Assembly: GCA_964400735.1 (NCBI GenBank)
Contig: CAYNVQ010000001.1
Coordinates: forward strand, 744,001-808,000
Length of the DNA: 64,000 nucleotides
From: CAYNVQ01 sp964400735
GTDB lineage: Bacteria > Acidobacteriota > Aminicenantia > Aminicenantales > Aminicenantaceae
Reading direction: 5' to 3'
Each line of letters opens with the position of its first letter. Position 1 is the first letter of the stretch. The notes under the pieces were generated by a model. It searched no databases. It saw only the letters and a program-made list of their open reading frames with translations, and was not told the DNA's origin. The translations under genes were made by a program, and so were the position numbers. Positions 43,123-52,336 of the stretch are shown here, one piece after another.

Positions 43123-43137
43123 AAAGGAGATACTCGA

Positions 43138-43908
43138 ATGGCAACTAAGAAGGCAGCTAAAAAGGCAACCCCGAAAAAAACAAAAACTAAAGGGAAGCCA
43201 AAATCGAAATCCACAGCAAAAACTGAAGCGACCAAGAAGGAAATGGTCACTGTATTCATTATGGGTAAAGCCCATAAAGTGCCGGCCGAAGCCACCATCA
43301 TGGGTGCCATCGAATACGCAGGTTATCTGATAAAAAGAGGGGCAGGTTGCCGTGAAGGATTTTGTGGAGCCTGCGCTACTGTTTATCGTCTTCCCGGCGA
43401 TTATAAAATTTATACCGGACTGGCTTGCACGACATTGGTGGAAGAGGGAATGTGGCTGTCTCAGCTTCCGGCGATACCCGGACAGAAAGCCCTCTATGAT
43501 CTGAACAAACTTGAACCGAACGTGGCCACCATTCAAAAGCTCTACCCGGAAGTTTTTCGTTGTGTAGCCTGCAATACCTGCACCAAGGCCTGTCCTCAAG
43601 ATCTTGAGGTCATGGATTATATCCAGGCGGCCAAACGCGGCGATATCGAAAAGGTCATGGACCTTTCCTTCGACTGCATCTGCTGCGGGATGTGCGCCAT
43701 TCGTTGTCCAGCAGAGATCGTTCAATACAACGTCGGGCTTCTGGCCAAGAGACTCTATGGGAAGTATCTATCCCAAAAAAGCCCTGAGCTGGAAAAGAGA
43801 ATCAAGGATGTCAAATCCCATAAATTCGATAAAGAGTACAAAAATCTCATGACCATGAAAAAAGAGGAATTGAAAAAGAAATATTACGACCGGGACCTCG
43901 AGTCCTAA
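43138..43908 (+). CDS. frdB: Fumarate reductase/succinate dehydrogenase iron-sulfur subunit, soluble type
   Basis: 256 residues. After a basic Lys/Ala/Thr-rich tail (residues 2-34, histone-like in composition) come a [2Fe-2S] domain with GCREGFCGACATVYRL and a later Cys, then two cluster motifs CVACNTCTKACPQDLE and CICCGMCAIRCPAEIV. Classical FrdB/SdhB has CxxxGxC at the second, making a [3Fe-4S] cluster for quinone contact; here both look like full [4Fe-4S] sites. With no membrane-anchor gene nearby, electrons probably come from soluble partners. Confidence 0.85.
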   Translation: MATKKAAKKATPKKTKTKGKPKSKSTAKTEATKKEMVTVFIMGKAHKVPAEATIMGAIEYAGYLIKRGAGCREGFCGACATVYRLPGDYKIYTGLACTTLVEEGMWLSQLPAIPGQKALYDLNKLEPNVATIQKLYPEVFRCVACNTCTKACPQDLEVMDYIQAAKRGDIEKVMDLSFDCICCGMCAIRCPAEIVQYNVGLLAKRLYGKYLSQKSPELEKRIKDVKSHKFDKEYKNLMTMKKEELKKKYYDRDLES

Positions 43909-43926
43909 AATTTTAAGGAGTATTCC

Positions 43927-45594
43927 ATGTATCCAGAATATATGAGACCGTCACTCGAAAAAGTCGCCCAAACCCGGAATAAACGATTTGAACTGGCTAA
44001 ATCAGGCAGACCTGTTTTTCCTCCTATGACTGCAAAGGAAAGGGAAGAGGTATTGTCGAAATTCCACCCCGACTACAAGCTGGAGTCGAGAAAAAAAATC
44101 AGAATCGGGCCCAATAAAGGGGAGTTGATCACAACGGAAGTTGCAGAAATGCTGGAAGCACATTCCAGGATAAAACCGGAGCTTTTCGACCTCTCCTCCG
44201 CAGATTATGAAACAGATATGCTGATCATTGGGGGAGGAGGCGCCGGAACGGCGGCTGCCATCATCGCCATGCAGAACGGGGCAAAATCCATCATCTCCAC
44301 AAAATTGAGGCTGGGTGATGCCAACTCCATGATGTCGCAAGGGGGAATGCAAGCTGCCGTTACATCACAGGATTCTCCGACACGGCATTATCTGGACGCC
44401 ATGGGAGGCGGGCATTTCGACAATAAGCCGGAGCTCGTTCGTGCTCTCACAGAGGATGGCCCGGATGTAGTGAAATGGCTCGAGGAATTAGGAGTGGTAT
44501 GGGATAAAAACAAGGATGGTTCGATGTATGTCCTTCATGGGGGCGGAACATCCAGAAGGAGGATGCATTCTTGCCGGGATTATACGGGAGCGATCATCCT
44601 GAGAACATTGATGGATGAGGTAAGAAACCATCCGGATAAAATCATGGTTCTGGAGTTCATGCCCGTCGTAGAACTCCTGTTGGATAGCAAAGGACAGTGT
44701 GCAGGGGGAATCCTTTACAATCTTGAAACAGAGGAATATTTCACGATTAAAGCCAAAGCGACCATCATTGCTACGGGAGGGTATGGAAGGTTGCATATTC
44801 GGGGGTTCGACACCACAAACCATTACGGTGCCACCGGCGACGGATTGATCATGGCTTACCGGGCGGGAGCCAAGCTTTTGTACATGGATTCTGTCCAGTA
44901 TCATCCGACAGGGTCCGTATTCCCTGAACAAATAGCTGGTTTTTTAATCACCGAAAAAATACGGGGGGCTGGAGGTCAGCCTTTGAATAAATTCGGAGAG
45001 CTTTTCGTTTTTCCGAGAGAACCCAGAGATGTGGAAAGCTCTTCCATCATCAGGGAGTGTCTGGAAAGGAAAAATGGAATCGAAACACCCAGCGGCCGGG
45101 TGGGGATCTGGCTCGATTCCCCCCTGATCGAAATGCTTCAAGAAGAAGGATACATCAACAAACAGTTTCCCGCGATGCACAGACAATTTATTCGTTACGG
45201 AATCGACATAACAAGAGAACCAATGCTGGTCTACCCTTCTCTCCATTATCAGAATGGCGGTATCGAAATAAATGACCGGTGCGAAACCAACATTCCCGGA
45301 CTTTATGTGGCAGGAGAGGCATCTGGAGGCGTCCATGGTCGGAACCGCTTGATGGGCAATTCTGTTTTGGATTACAATGTCTTTGGCAGAAGGGCCGGGA
45401 AATATGCTTCTCGATACTCTAAAACCGTAAAACTCGGCAAATTGACTCTCGAACATATAAATGATTACGAAAAGGCATTGAAGAGGGCAAAGATCAAAAC
45501 AGATAAAATTTCTCCTATCCTCTTGCCCTCTTACACGCCAGAGGATGTTCGAAAACGTCAATTAACCGCCCACTACGAAGGAACTCTCCGTTAG
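43927..45594 (+). CDS. frdA: Fumarate reductase/succinate dehydrogenase flavoprotein, soluble type
   Basis: 555 residues. FAD-binding TDMLIIGGGGAGTAAAIIAM at about 97-116, SQGGMQAAVTSQDSP (the histidine that covalently binds FAD in classical SdhA/FrdA is not obvious here), substrate motifs YHPTGSVFPEQ, EKIRGAGGQPLN (RGEGG in most relatives), HYQNGGIEINDRCET and HGRNRLMGNSVLDYNVFGRR. The N-terminal 90 residues form an extra lead-in. It resembles thiol:fumarate reductase flavoproteins more than membrane Sdh. Last gene of the operon, 18 bases after frdB. Confidence 0.87.
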   Translation: MYPEYMRPSLEKVAQTRNKRFELAKSGRPVFPPMTAKEREEVLSKFHPDYKLESRKKIRIGPNKGELITTEVAEMLEAHSRIKPELFDLSSADYETDMLIIGGGGAGTAAAIIAMQNGAKSIISTKLRLGDANSMMSQGGMQAAVTSQDSPTRHYLDAMGGGHFDNKPELVRALTEDGPDVVKWLEELGVVWDKNKDGSMYVLHGGGTSRRRMHSCRDYTGAIILRTLMDEVRNHPDKIMVLEFMPVVELLLDSKGQCAGGILYNLETEEYFTIKAKATIIATGGYGRLHIRGFDTTNHYGATGDGLIMAYRAGAKLLYMDSVQYHPTGSVFPEQIAGFLITEKIRGAGGQPLNKFGELFVFPREPRDVESSSIIRECLERKNGIETPSGRVGIWLDSPLIEMLQEEGYINKQFPAMHRQFIRYGIDITREPMLVYPSLHYQNGGIEINDRCETNIPGLYVAGEASGGVHGRNRLMGNSVLDYNVFGRRAGKYASRYSKTVKLGKLTLEHINDYEKALKRAKIKTDKISPILLPSYTPEDVRKRQLTAHYEGTLR

Positions 45595-45759
45595 GTGAAT
45601 TCCCGACTCGTTGACTGAAGCTTGATTACTTTCGTCCAATTCCTCTTAATTCAGGGGAAAAATTCAACGGGAAGCAATCTTTTTTATACAGGCGGTTTGT
45701 TATTTCATCCTGAAATCGATGAGACTTCAAAATATTGCATTTTTTAGGTTGCAAAGCTT

Positions 45760-45796
45760 AGGCCCGAAAAAAAAATCTAAGTCGGCCTTTATTTTT
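45760..45796 (+). terminator. Probable terminator of the hdr-kor-frd operon
   Basis: AGGCCCGA (45760-45767) and TCGGCCT (45782-45788) form a stem with one bulged C, followed by TTATTTTT. An alternative CTTAG/CTAAG pairing overlaps it. It lies about 165 bases after the frdA stop. Confidence 0.5.
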
Positions 45797-45860
45797 CGAC
45801 TCAATTATAGAAGAGGCCGGATTGCAAGGTTTCAAATCTTTCAGTGATAGAGATCGTTGA

Positions 45861-45890
45861 TTGACATCAAGAAAAGAATTGATATATGCT
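45861..45890 (+). promoter_or_regulatory. Promoter of the PilZ gene
   Basis: Perfect TTGACA (45861-45866), an 18-base spacer and TATGCT (45885-45890). The preceding bases give TGATTGAC, the same as the right end of the 34-nt element, but the rest of that element is not present. Confidence 0.45.
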
Positions 45891-45946
45891 ATGGATGCTT
45901 CTTTCGAAAACACTGTAGAGACGAGTAGCCCAAAGAGGAGGTTTTA

Positions 45947-46390
45947 ATGGATTATAGTGGCATAGAAAGAAGAACCTGCATAAGGTTTGAAATTCCAGGC
46001 GCAACCCTTAGCTATAAACAGAAGAGGCCGCTGCTCACAAAACCAGCCTATGGGGAAGAATTTTGCCCGATTATCGATCTTAGCCGTGGGGGCCTTCGAT
46101 TCCTTTCTCAGGAAGAACTTAAAATCGGAAATCCGATAATCTTGAAAGTATCTGTTCCGGGTGAAAGAATTCCGTTGGAACTCCAAGGTCAAATCAAATG
46201 GGTCGCGCCGAATGTCGGGATGAGTTACAAATACCAGATCGGCGTGCAATTTAATCCCTACGGCGAGAAAAAAGGACAGAATTACCCTGGTGCCTTAGTT
46301 AAAATTATCGCTCTGGAACAGAAATTTGCCCCTTCGGAAAAAGGGGGATCATCCAAATTCCCCAAGGAAGAATTCGAAACCGACGGTTAA
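45947..46390 (+). CDS. PilZ domain protein
   Basis: A 147-residue protein with complete c-di-GMP motifs: RTCIR (residues 9-13, RxxxR) in IERRTCIRFEIPG, and DLSRGGLRF. An insertion of about ten residues after the first strand is common in the family. GAGGAGG lies before the ATG. A free-standing effector expected to respond to c-di-GMP from the cyclases at 20758-26286; partner unknown. Confidence 0.92.
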   Translation: MDYSGIERRTCIRFEIPGATLSYKQKRPLLTKPAYGEEFCPIIDLSRGGLRFLSQEELKIGNPIILKVSVPGERIPLELQGQIKWVAPNVGMSYKYQIGVQFNPYGEKKGQNYPGALVKIIALEQKFAPSEKGGSSKFPKEEFETDG

Positions 46391-46461
46391 CAGTCTTTTC
46401 CCCACAATTGCACTCTTTCTCTAGACGTTTATCTTTGATACCCGATCTCAATTTTTTGTTC

Positions 46462-46485
46462 GGTCCTCGTATTATGGACCTTTTC
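46462..46485 (+). terminator. Weak terminator after the PilZ gene
   Basis: GGTCC (46462-46466) and GGACC (46476-46480) form a 5-bp stem with a 9-base loop followed by TTTTCT. Short stem; it lies between convergent genes. Confidence 0.35.
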
Positions 46486-46522
46486 TATAAATCCGGATCT
46501 AAATGGGGAGGAAAACAGAAGG

Positions 46523-48601
46523 TTATCCTTCGATCACGATACGGGAATACTCAGCGATTTTTCCCATAAGTTTGCTTATCTCTTGGAGAATAGCCAAACG
46601 GTTTCTTTTGAGTCGGTTATCATCGGCCATAACCAAAACATTATCGAAAAAACTATTTATCGCAGACCTCAAACGGAAAATCATTCTTTGGGCCTGAGCG
46701 AAATCTCCACTCATAATCAAGGGAAGAGTATTGTTCCTGATGATGGAAAACATGGTGTGGAGTTCCCTCTCTTGTTTGTCCAGTAGCAAACTTTCGTTAA
46801 CCTTGTATCGGGGCTGCCCGCGAAGAATATTATTCACCCTTTTAGCAATCAAAATCATGGGTTCGAATTGGGGACTGTCTTTCAATCCATCAAGGGCTTT
46901 CAAACGGAGATAGGAATGGTAAATATTTTCGATTCCAGGGGCAAGGGAGGCCTTGACCAAATCATACCGATATCCCAGGTTTTCAAAAATGAACTGAAGC
47001 CGGCTCGCAAAAAAATTCATGACATAAGTTTTTATATAACTCCTGTCTTTTTCGAGCAGGCCACCAAAAATCTTGATTGATTTATCCAAGAGCCGGGAAA
47101 ACGAGAAGCTCAATTTTTTATCAAGAATGACCTTACAAACACCTTGGGCATTGCGGCGTATTCCGAAAGGATCTTTAGATCCGCTCACTTCGATCCCCAT
47201 CCCGACTACCCCGATGATGGCATCCAGCTTATCGGCAACCGAAAGGACCGTTCCTGCCAGAGTGGACGGGGAGTCGTCCTCAAGGCTTACGGGTTGGTAA
47301 TGCTCATAAATAGCTTTATAAACCGAAGGGGGGAATCCTTCTTCCTTCGCATAAAGCCCTCCGACCTTTCCTTGAAGAGCAGGGAATTCTCTGACCATCT
47401 CGGTCACAAGATCCGCTTTGCACAGCTCAGCGGCATCCACTGCCGACTTTTTCTCCTCTTTCGCTTCTAGCTTTTCCGCAAAGTAAGAGACGATTTTTTT
47501 CAATCTATCGGTTTTATCCCTATAGCTCCCAAGGCGATCTTGGTAGACAACTTGTTCCAGCTTTTTTATTTTTGCCTTCAATCTTGTTTCAAGGTCCTGT
47601 TCCCAAAAAAATTTAGCATCTTCCAACCTTGCTTTCAGGACCCTTTCATTGCCTGTCTTGATTAAAGATTGAGCATCGCCTAAAGAATCGGCCACTCCGA
47701 TGAAGTGAGGGAGCTGTTTCTTTCCTTTAACCACCGAGAAGAGCCTTTGACCTTCTCTCAAGGCTGTACTCAATACTTCCAGTGGCAGTTGAAGATATTG
47801 GGAGGGGATATCCCCTAAGAAAACGTAAGGATGTTCGACATCATAGCTGAGCTTATTCAGCAGCTGATCGTCTGGATAAAGCTTTGCTTCCAGGGGATCC
47901 AGCTTCTTCTCCGCCCGTTTTAAGATAATATTCTTACGTTCATCGGGGTCGATGATGACGCCGTTTTTTTTCAACAGAGACCTGTAATCGGCGAAGGAAG
48001 ATACTTCGAGCCTTTGCGGGCTATGGATTTTATGGCCTGTGGTGAAGCCGTCCGCTTCGATGCCCTCGACGAGGAACGGTAGACAGCGCCCTCCGAACAA
48101 ACATAATACATTTTTTATCGGGCGAGAAAACCTGAAGGAAGAATACCCCCATCGCATCATTTTAGGAAAGGTAAGAGATGAAATCAAAGAAGGCAAAATC
48201 CGGAAAAGAATTTCCTGGGCAGGCTTTCCCGGTTCTTTCTTTTTGATCCCGATATATTCACCTTTCTCCGTCCTTATCCTCTCCAGCTCTTCAACGGCCA
48301 CACCATGGGAGTTGGCGAATCCTTTTGCAGCGGGTGTGGGAACACCATCGGGTGTAAAAGCCACAGATTGAGGGGGGCCGATGAAAACCTCTTCCTTATC
48401 CAACTGCTTCTCCACAAAATCTCCATAAACGATCAGACGTCTACAGGTCCCGAAGGTGTGAATCGTCCCTGGATTGCCCTTCAGATTCACGAGTCCATTG
48501 GCCATCAATTCTTCAGGCAAATTTTTCTCTAACTGAGCAAGGGCCCCTACTACGTGGTCAGGAGGCATCTCTTCCGTGTTGATCTCCAGGAGGAATTCCA
48601 T
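46523..48601 (-). CDS. glyS: Glycyl-tRNA synthetase beta subunit
   Basis: 692 residues, the tRNA-binding subunit of the bacterial alpha2-beta2 enzyme. The start MEFLLEINTEEMPP is diagnostic; further family blocks are GPPQSVAFTPDGVPTPAAKG, LSYDVEHPYVFLGDIP, EFPALQGKVGGLYAKEEG and DKLDAIIGVVGMG, with a C-terminal DALR-type anticodon-binding domain (VNNILRGQ). Starts in a TGATG overlap with glyQ. Last gene of the glycine operon. Confidence 0.95.
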   Translation of the reverse strand: MEFLLEINTEEMPPDHVVGALAQLEKNLPEELMANGLVNLKGNPGTIHTFGTCRRLIVYGDFVEKQLDKEEVFIGPPQSVAFTPDGVPTPAAKGFANSHGVAVEELERIRTEKGEYIGIKKKEPGKPAQEILFRILPSLISSLTFPKMMRWGYSSFRFSRPIKNVLCLFGGRCLPFLVEGIEADGFTTGHKIHSPQRLEVSSFADYRSLLKKNGVIIDPDERKNIILKRAEKKLDPLEAKLYPDDQLLNKLSYDVEHPYVFLGDIPSQYLQLPLEVLSTALREGQRLFSVVKGKKQLPHFIGVADSLGDAQSLIKTGNERVLKARLEDAKFFWEQDLETRLKAKIKKLEQVVYQDRLGSYRDKTDRLKKIVSYFAEKLEAKEEKKSAVDAAELCKADLVTEMVREFPALQGKVGGLYAKEEGFPPSVYKAIYEHYQPVSLEDDSPSTLAGTVLSVADKLDAIIGVVGMGIEVSGSKDPFGIRRNAQGVCKVILDKKLSFSFSRLLDKSIKIFGGLLEKDRSYIKTYVMNFFASRLQFIFENLGYRYDLVKASLAPGIENIYHSYLRLKALDGLKDSPQFEPMILIAKRVNNILRGQPRYKVNESLLLDKQERELHTMFSIIRNNTLPLIMSGDFAQAQRMIFRLRSAINSFFDNVLVMADDNRLKRNRLAILQEISKLMGKIAEYSRIVIEG

Positions 48602-49449
48602 CAGGGACTGTTCTCCTCGGAAGTGAACTTTTGCGCTATCTGATTAACCACCATTCTTATTTGCGAAATCATCTTCACTCTTTCCGTCACGCTGATCGCC
48701 CCTCTGGCATCCAAAAGATTGAAAAGATGAGAACATTTCAGGCACATATCATAGGCAGGAAACAGCAACTCCCCATCCACGAGTTTAAGTGCCTCTCGGT
48801 AAAATCCCTGGAAAGAATCATGAAGAAGCGGCAAGTCAGCCTGATTGAAATTGTATTCGGAAAATTCTTTCTCCGCTCGAATCCTCAAGTCTCCATAAGT
48901 GACATCTTCGGACCATTTCAAGTCAAAAATGTTATCTTTTTTTTCCAGAAACATTTCCAATCTTTCGATTCCATAGGTGATTTCTACAGGCACCGGCGAA
49001 AGGTCAATCCCACCCGCCTGCTGAAAATAGGTGAACTGGGTAATCTCCAAGCCATCCAACAGCACCTGCCAACCCACACCCCAGGCTCCAATGGAAGGCG
49101 ATTCCCAATCATCTTCATCAAAGCGAATATCGTGCGCTTTCAAATCTATTCCTAAAGAGACCAGGCTTTCCAAGTAGATCTGTTGTATATCCGTAGGGGC
49201 CGGTTTAGTGATTACCTGATACTGAAAGTGCTTCTGTACTCGGTGAGGGTTCTCTGCATATCTTCCATCCGTGGGCCTTCGGGAAGGCTGGACATAGGCC
49301 ACCTTCCATGGCTTTCTATCCAGCACACGGAAAAATGTATCAGGGGTCATGGTTCCAGCTCCGACTTCCACATCGTAAGGTTGGGCGAGATAACAGCCCT
49401 GTTCGGCCCAGTACTGGTGAAGATTCATGATCAAGTCTTGCACGCTCAT
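48601..49449 (-). CDS. glyQ: Glycyl-tRNA synthetase alpha subunit
   Basis: 282 residues, the catalytic class II core. MSVQDLIMNLHQYWAEQGC, QPYDVEVGAGTMTPDTFFRV, AYVQPSRRPTDGRYAENPHR and AWGVGWQVLLDGLEITQFTY are highly conserved in GlyQ. It lies 28 bases downstream of gcvPB, so glycine breakdown and glycine charging share a transcript. Confidence 0.95.
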   Translation of the reverse strand: MSVQDLIMNLHQYWAEQGCYLAQPYDVEVGAGTMTPDTFFRVLDRKPWKVAYVQPSRRPTDGRYAENPHRVQKHFQYQVITKPAPTDIQQIYLESLVSLGIDLKAHDIRFDEDDWESPSIGAWGVGWQVLLDGLEITQFTYFQQAGGIDLSPVPVEITYGIERLEMFLEKKDNIFDLKWSEDVTYGDLRIRAEKEFSEYNFNQADLPLLHDSFQGFYREALKLVDGELLFPAYDMCLKCSHLFNLLDARGAISVTERVKMISQIRMVVNQIAQKFTSEENSP

Positions 49450-49476
49450 GTTTCTCGATAGCCCTCTATCCGACCT

Positions 49477-50925
49477 TTAAGCGCCTTTCCCCCACCGCAA
49501 AACGGGGTTTCTGGCTGCACCTGTCTCGTCCAAACGCCGAACATAAGTACGGTGAGGGGCTGATTTCAAAACCTCGGGATTATCCTTCGCCTCCCGGGCA
49601 ATACTTTTCATCGCTTCGATGAAACGATCCAGGTCTCTTCTGCTCTCTGTTTCTGTCGGCTCGATCATCAATGCTCCCGGAACTATGAGAGGAAAGGACA
49701 TGGTGGGCGGATGCACTCCGAAGTCAATCAGCCTTTTGGCGATATCTAAGTTTTGCACACCATATTGTCTTTGATATTTATCGGAAAACACACATTCATG
49801 AAGGGTTGGCGCAGTGAATTTGAGATGATATTCCTTTTCCAAGCTTTTTCGAATGTAGTTGGAGTTTAAAACAGCTGTCTCTGCAACTTCTCTCAAACCT
49901 TCGGGACCGAGTGATAATAGATAGGCTAAAGCTTTAATGATAACCAGGTAGTTCCCGAAAAAGCTTCTGACTCTCCCGATACTCAGAGGTTTATTGGTAT
50001 CCAGCTGATAAGCATTTCCCACCTTTTGGATAACCGGAATTGGCAGGAACGGCTCTAATTCCTTTTTCACCCCAACCGGCCCTGCACCAGGGCCGCCACC
50101 TCCATGAGGGGTAGAGAAAGTCTTGTGCAGGTTGAGGTGAATCACATCCACCCCCATATCGCCGGGCTTAACCATTCCGACTAGAGCGTTCATATTGGCA
50201 CCGTCCATGTAAACAAATCCTCCTTTGGCATGGACGATCTCGGTGATCTTTTTTATATCGGATTCAAAGACACCTAATGTGTTCGGATTGGTGACCATCA
50301 AGGCTGCCACATCTTCAGTCATGTTTTTTTCGAGGTCAGCCAAATCCACTGTTCCCTTTTCATTCGACTTTACCTCTTGGACCTTGTACCCACAGATATG
50401 AGCGCTGGAAGGATTGGTTCCATGGGCGGAGTCCGGGATCAAAACGAATTTTCTTGTATCTCCCCTTTCTCTAAGGCAGGACTGAATCAACATCATTCCA
50501 AGCAATTCCCCTTGGGCTCCCGCAGAAGGCTGAAGCGAAAAGGCATCCATACCCGTGATCTTCATCAGGAGTTCTTCGGTCATCTTGAGGATCTGAAGGT
50601 TTCCCTGCACCAAGTCCTCTGATGCCTGAGGATGAGAGGATAAAAATTCTTTAGCGGACGCAATTTTTTCGTTGATCTTGGGATTGTACTTCATGGTGCA
50701 GGAACCCAAAGGATACAAACCCAAATCAATGCAGAAATTCGCTTGGGAAAGGCGGGTAAAGTGCCTGACAAGCTCCACCTCAGAAACTTCAGGAAAATTT
50801 GGGATCTCTTCGCGCAGAGGAATTCCCTGAAGAAGATTTTTTTTCTCAGGCACGTCAAGTTCGGGCAGAGAAAAACCTTTCTTTCCTTTATCGCTCAGTT
50901 CAAAAATCAAAGGTTCACGAATCAT
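49477..50925 (-). CDS. gcvPB: Glycine dehydrogenase (decarboxylating) subunit 2
   Basis: P-protein C-terminal half, the PLP-binding subunit of the split enzyme; decarboxylates glycine and passes aminomethyl to GcvH. 482 residues from ATG 50925, chosen for AAGGAAGA just before it (a longer frame begins at 50952). The PLP lysine lies in NLHKTFSTPHGGGGPGAG, with LGSCTMKYNPKINEK and MDGANMNALVG also typical. Confidence 0.95.
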   Translation of the reverse strand: MIREPLIFELSDKGKKGFSLPELDVPEKKNLLQGIPLREEIPNFPEVSEVELVRHFTRLSQANFCIDLGLYPLGSCTMKYNPKINEKIASAKEFLSSHPQASEDLVQGNLQILKMTEELLMKITGMDAFSLQPSAGAQGELLGMMLIQSCLRERGDTRKFVLIPDSAHGTNPSSAHICGYKVQEVKSNEKGTVDLADLEKNMTEDVAALMVTNPNTLGVFESDIKKITEIVHAKGGFVYMDGANMNALVGMVKPGDMGVDVIHLNLHKTFSTPHGGGGPGAGPVGVKKELEPFLPIPVIQKVGNAYQLDTNKPLSIGRVRSFFGNYLVIIKALAYLLSLGPEGLREVAETAVLNSNYIRKSLEKEYHLKFTAPTLHECVFSDKYQRQYGVQNLDIAKRLIDFGVHPPTMSFPLIVPGALMIEPTETESRRDLDRFIEAMKSIAREAKDNPEVLKSAPHRTYVRRLDETGAARNPVLRWGKGA

Positions 50926-50955
50926 GTGATCTTCTTCCTTCTCACGGCACACTTA

Positions 50956-52302
50956 TCATCGGCAGACATCCTGGATCAAGTCCACCAACCGGTCTAAATC
51001 TTTTTTCTTATGCGATTCGGTCACACAAAACAACACGGCATTGGACAGCTCCGGATACATATTCTCCAGAGGGAGTCCTCCTATAATACCTCTTTCCATT
51101 AAAAATTGGTGAATGTCCTTCCACGGCTTCTCGAACTCCAAGACAAACTCATTGAAAAAAGCTCCCTCGAATTTTGGCCTGACTCCCTTTACTACAGCAA
51201 GGTTGTCTTTCAAATAGTTGGCTTTCTGAACGTTGTGGACAGCCAGTTCACGCAATCCTTCTTTTCCCAGAGTTTCCAAAAAAATAGTTGCCCGGAGCGC
51301 ACACCAGGCCTGGTTGGTGCAGATATTCGACGTGGCCCTTTCCCTTCTGATGAACTGCTCTCTCGTGGAAAGCGTGAGGACAAATCCGGTCTTGCCTTCG
51401 ACATCTTTTGTTTGCCCAGCGATCCGGCCGGGAAATTGGCGCACGAATTCATCTCTACAGGCCATAAAACCCAGATAAGGCCCGCCATAGCTGAGGGGAA
51501 GGCCAAAGGACTGTCCCTCTCCGGTAACGATATCCGCCCCCAATTCACCCGGAGCCTCCAGAATTCCGAGTGAAACAGGTTCAACGACAACCACCACGGC
51601 CAAAGTCTGGTGTTGATGAGCGAGACTTGAAATTTCTTCCAATTTTTCAATGATTCCGAAAAAATTGGGAGACTGCACGACCACTGCAGATGTTTCCTTA
51701 TCCAATTTCTTACCCAAATCGTCCAAATCCATCTCTCCGGCTTGATTAAAAACGACTTCTTCGATGTCATAATTGAGATTTTTCGAATACGTGTCTATGA
51801 CTTCTCTGTATTGGGGATGGAGGCTCTTCGCCACCAACATCTTGGATCTACTTTTAAGCCTGTCGGCCATCATTACGGCCTCGGCAGCTCCCGAAGCCCC
51901 ATCGTAAAGAGAGGCATTCGCTATATCCATACCGGTTAGCTGGCATATCAGGGTCTGGAATTCAAATATTATTTGGAGGGTTCCTTGACTCACCTCTGGT
52001 TGATAAGGAGTGTAGGGACTAATGAATTCCCCCCGGCTGCTGAGGTAATCGACGATGCTGGGTATCAAATGGGGATAAGCCCCCGCTCCCAAAAATGAAA
52101 GATATTCGGGATACGTGATTGAGCGGGTAAAGGATTGGAAAAACTCCATCAACTCCGGTTCTGTCATGGGTCCGGAAATATCCAGGGGCTTTTCAATGCC
52201 GAGCTCTTCGGGGATACAACAAAAAAGGTCAGCCACGGAAGCCACACCGATCCTGGCCAGCATCTCTTTTTTGTCTTTATCGCTGAGGGAGATATAGCTC
52301 AT
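50956..52302 (-). CDS. gcvPA: Glycine dehydrogenase (decarboxylating) subunit 1
   Basis: 448 residues, the N-terminal half of P-protein as a separate chain. FLGAGAYPHLIPSIVDYLSS, YTPYQPEVSQGTLQIIFEFQ and DGASGAAEAVMMA are family hallmarks; the Lys is replaced in the PLP pocket as usual for this half. AAGGA lies 10 bases before the ATG. The split P-protein is common in anaerobes and Gram-positives. Confidence 0.95.
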   Translation of the reverse strand: MSYISLSDKDKKEMLARIGVASVADLFCCIPEELGIEKPLDISGPMTEPELMEFFQSFTRSITYPEYLSFLGAGAYPHLIPSIVDYLSSRGEFISPYTPYQPEVSQGTLQIIFEFQTLICQLTGMDIANASLYDGASGAAEAVMMADRLKSRSKMLVAKSLHPQYREVIDTYSKNLNYDIEEVVFNQAGEMDLDDLGKKLDKETSAVVVQSPNFFGIIEKLEEISSLAHQHQTLAVVVVVEPVSLGILEAPGELGADIVTGEGQSFGLPLSYGGPYLGFMACRDEFVRQFPGRIAGQTKDVEGKTGFVLTLSTREQFIRRERATSNICTNQAWCALRATIFLETLGKEGLRELAVHNVQKANYLKDNLAVVKGVRPKFEGAFFNEFVLEFEKPWKDIHQFLMERGIIGGLPLENMYPELSNAVLFCVTESHKKKDLDRLVDLIQDVCR

Positions 52303-52336
52303 GGTTCAAAGTCCTTTTGAATTTTTAGCGAAAGCG

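Larger units (their letters stand above)
45595..45946. other. Intergenic region after frdA
   Basis: Holds a terminator-like hairpin (45760-45796) and the promoter of the PilZ gene (45861-45890). No gene or RNA is seen in the remainder. Confidence 0.5.
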
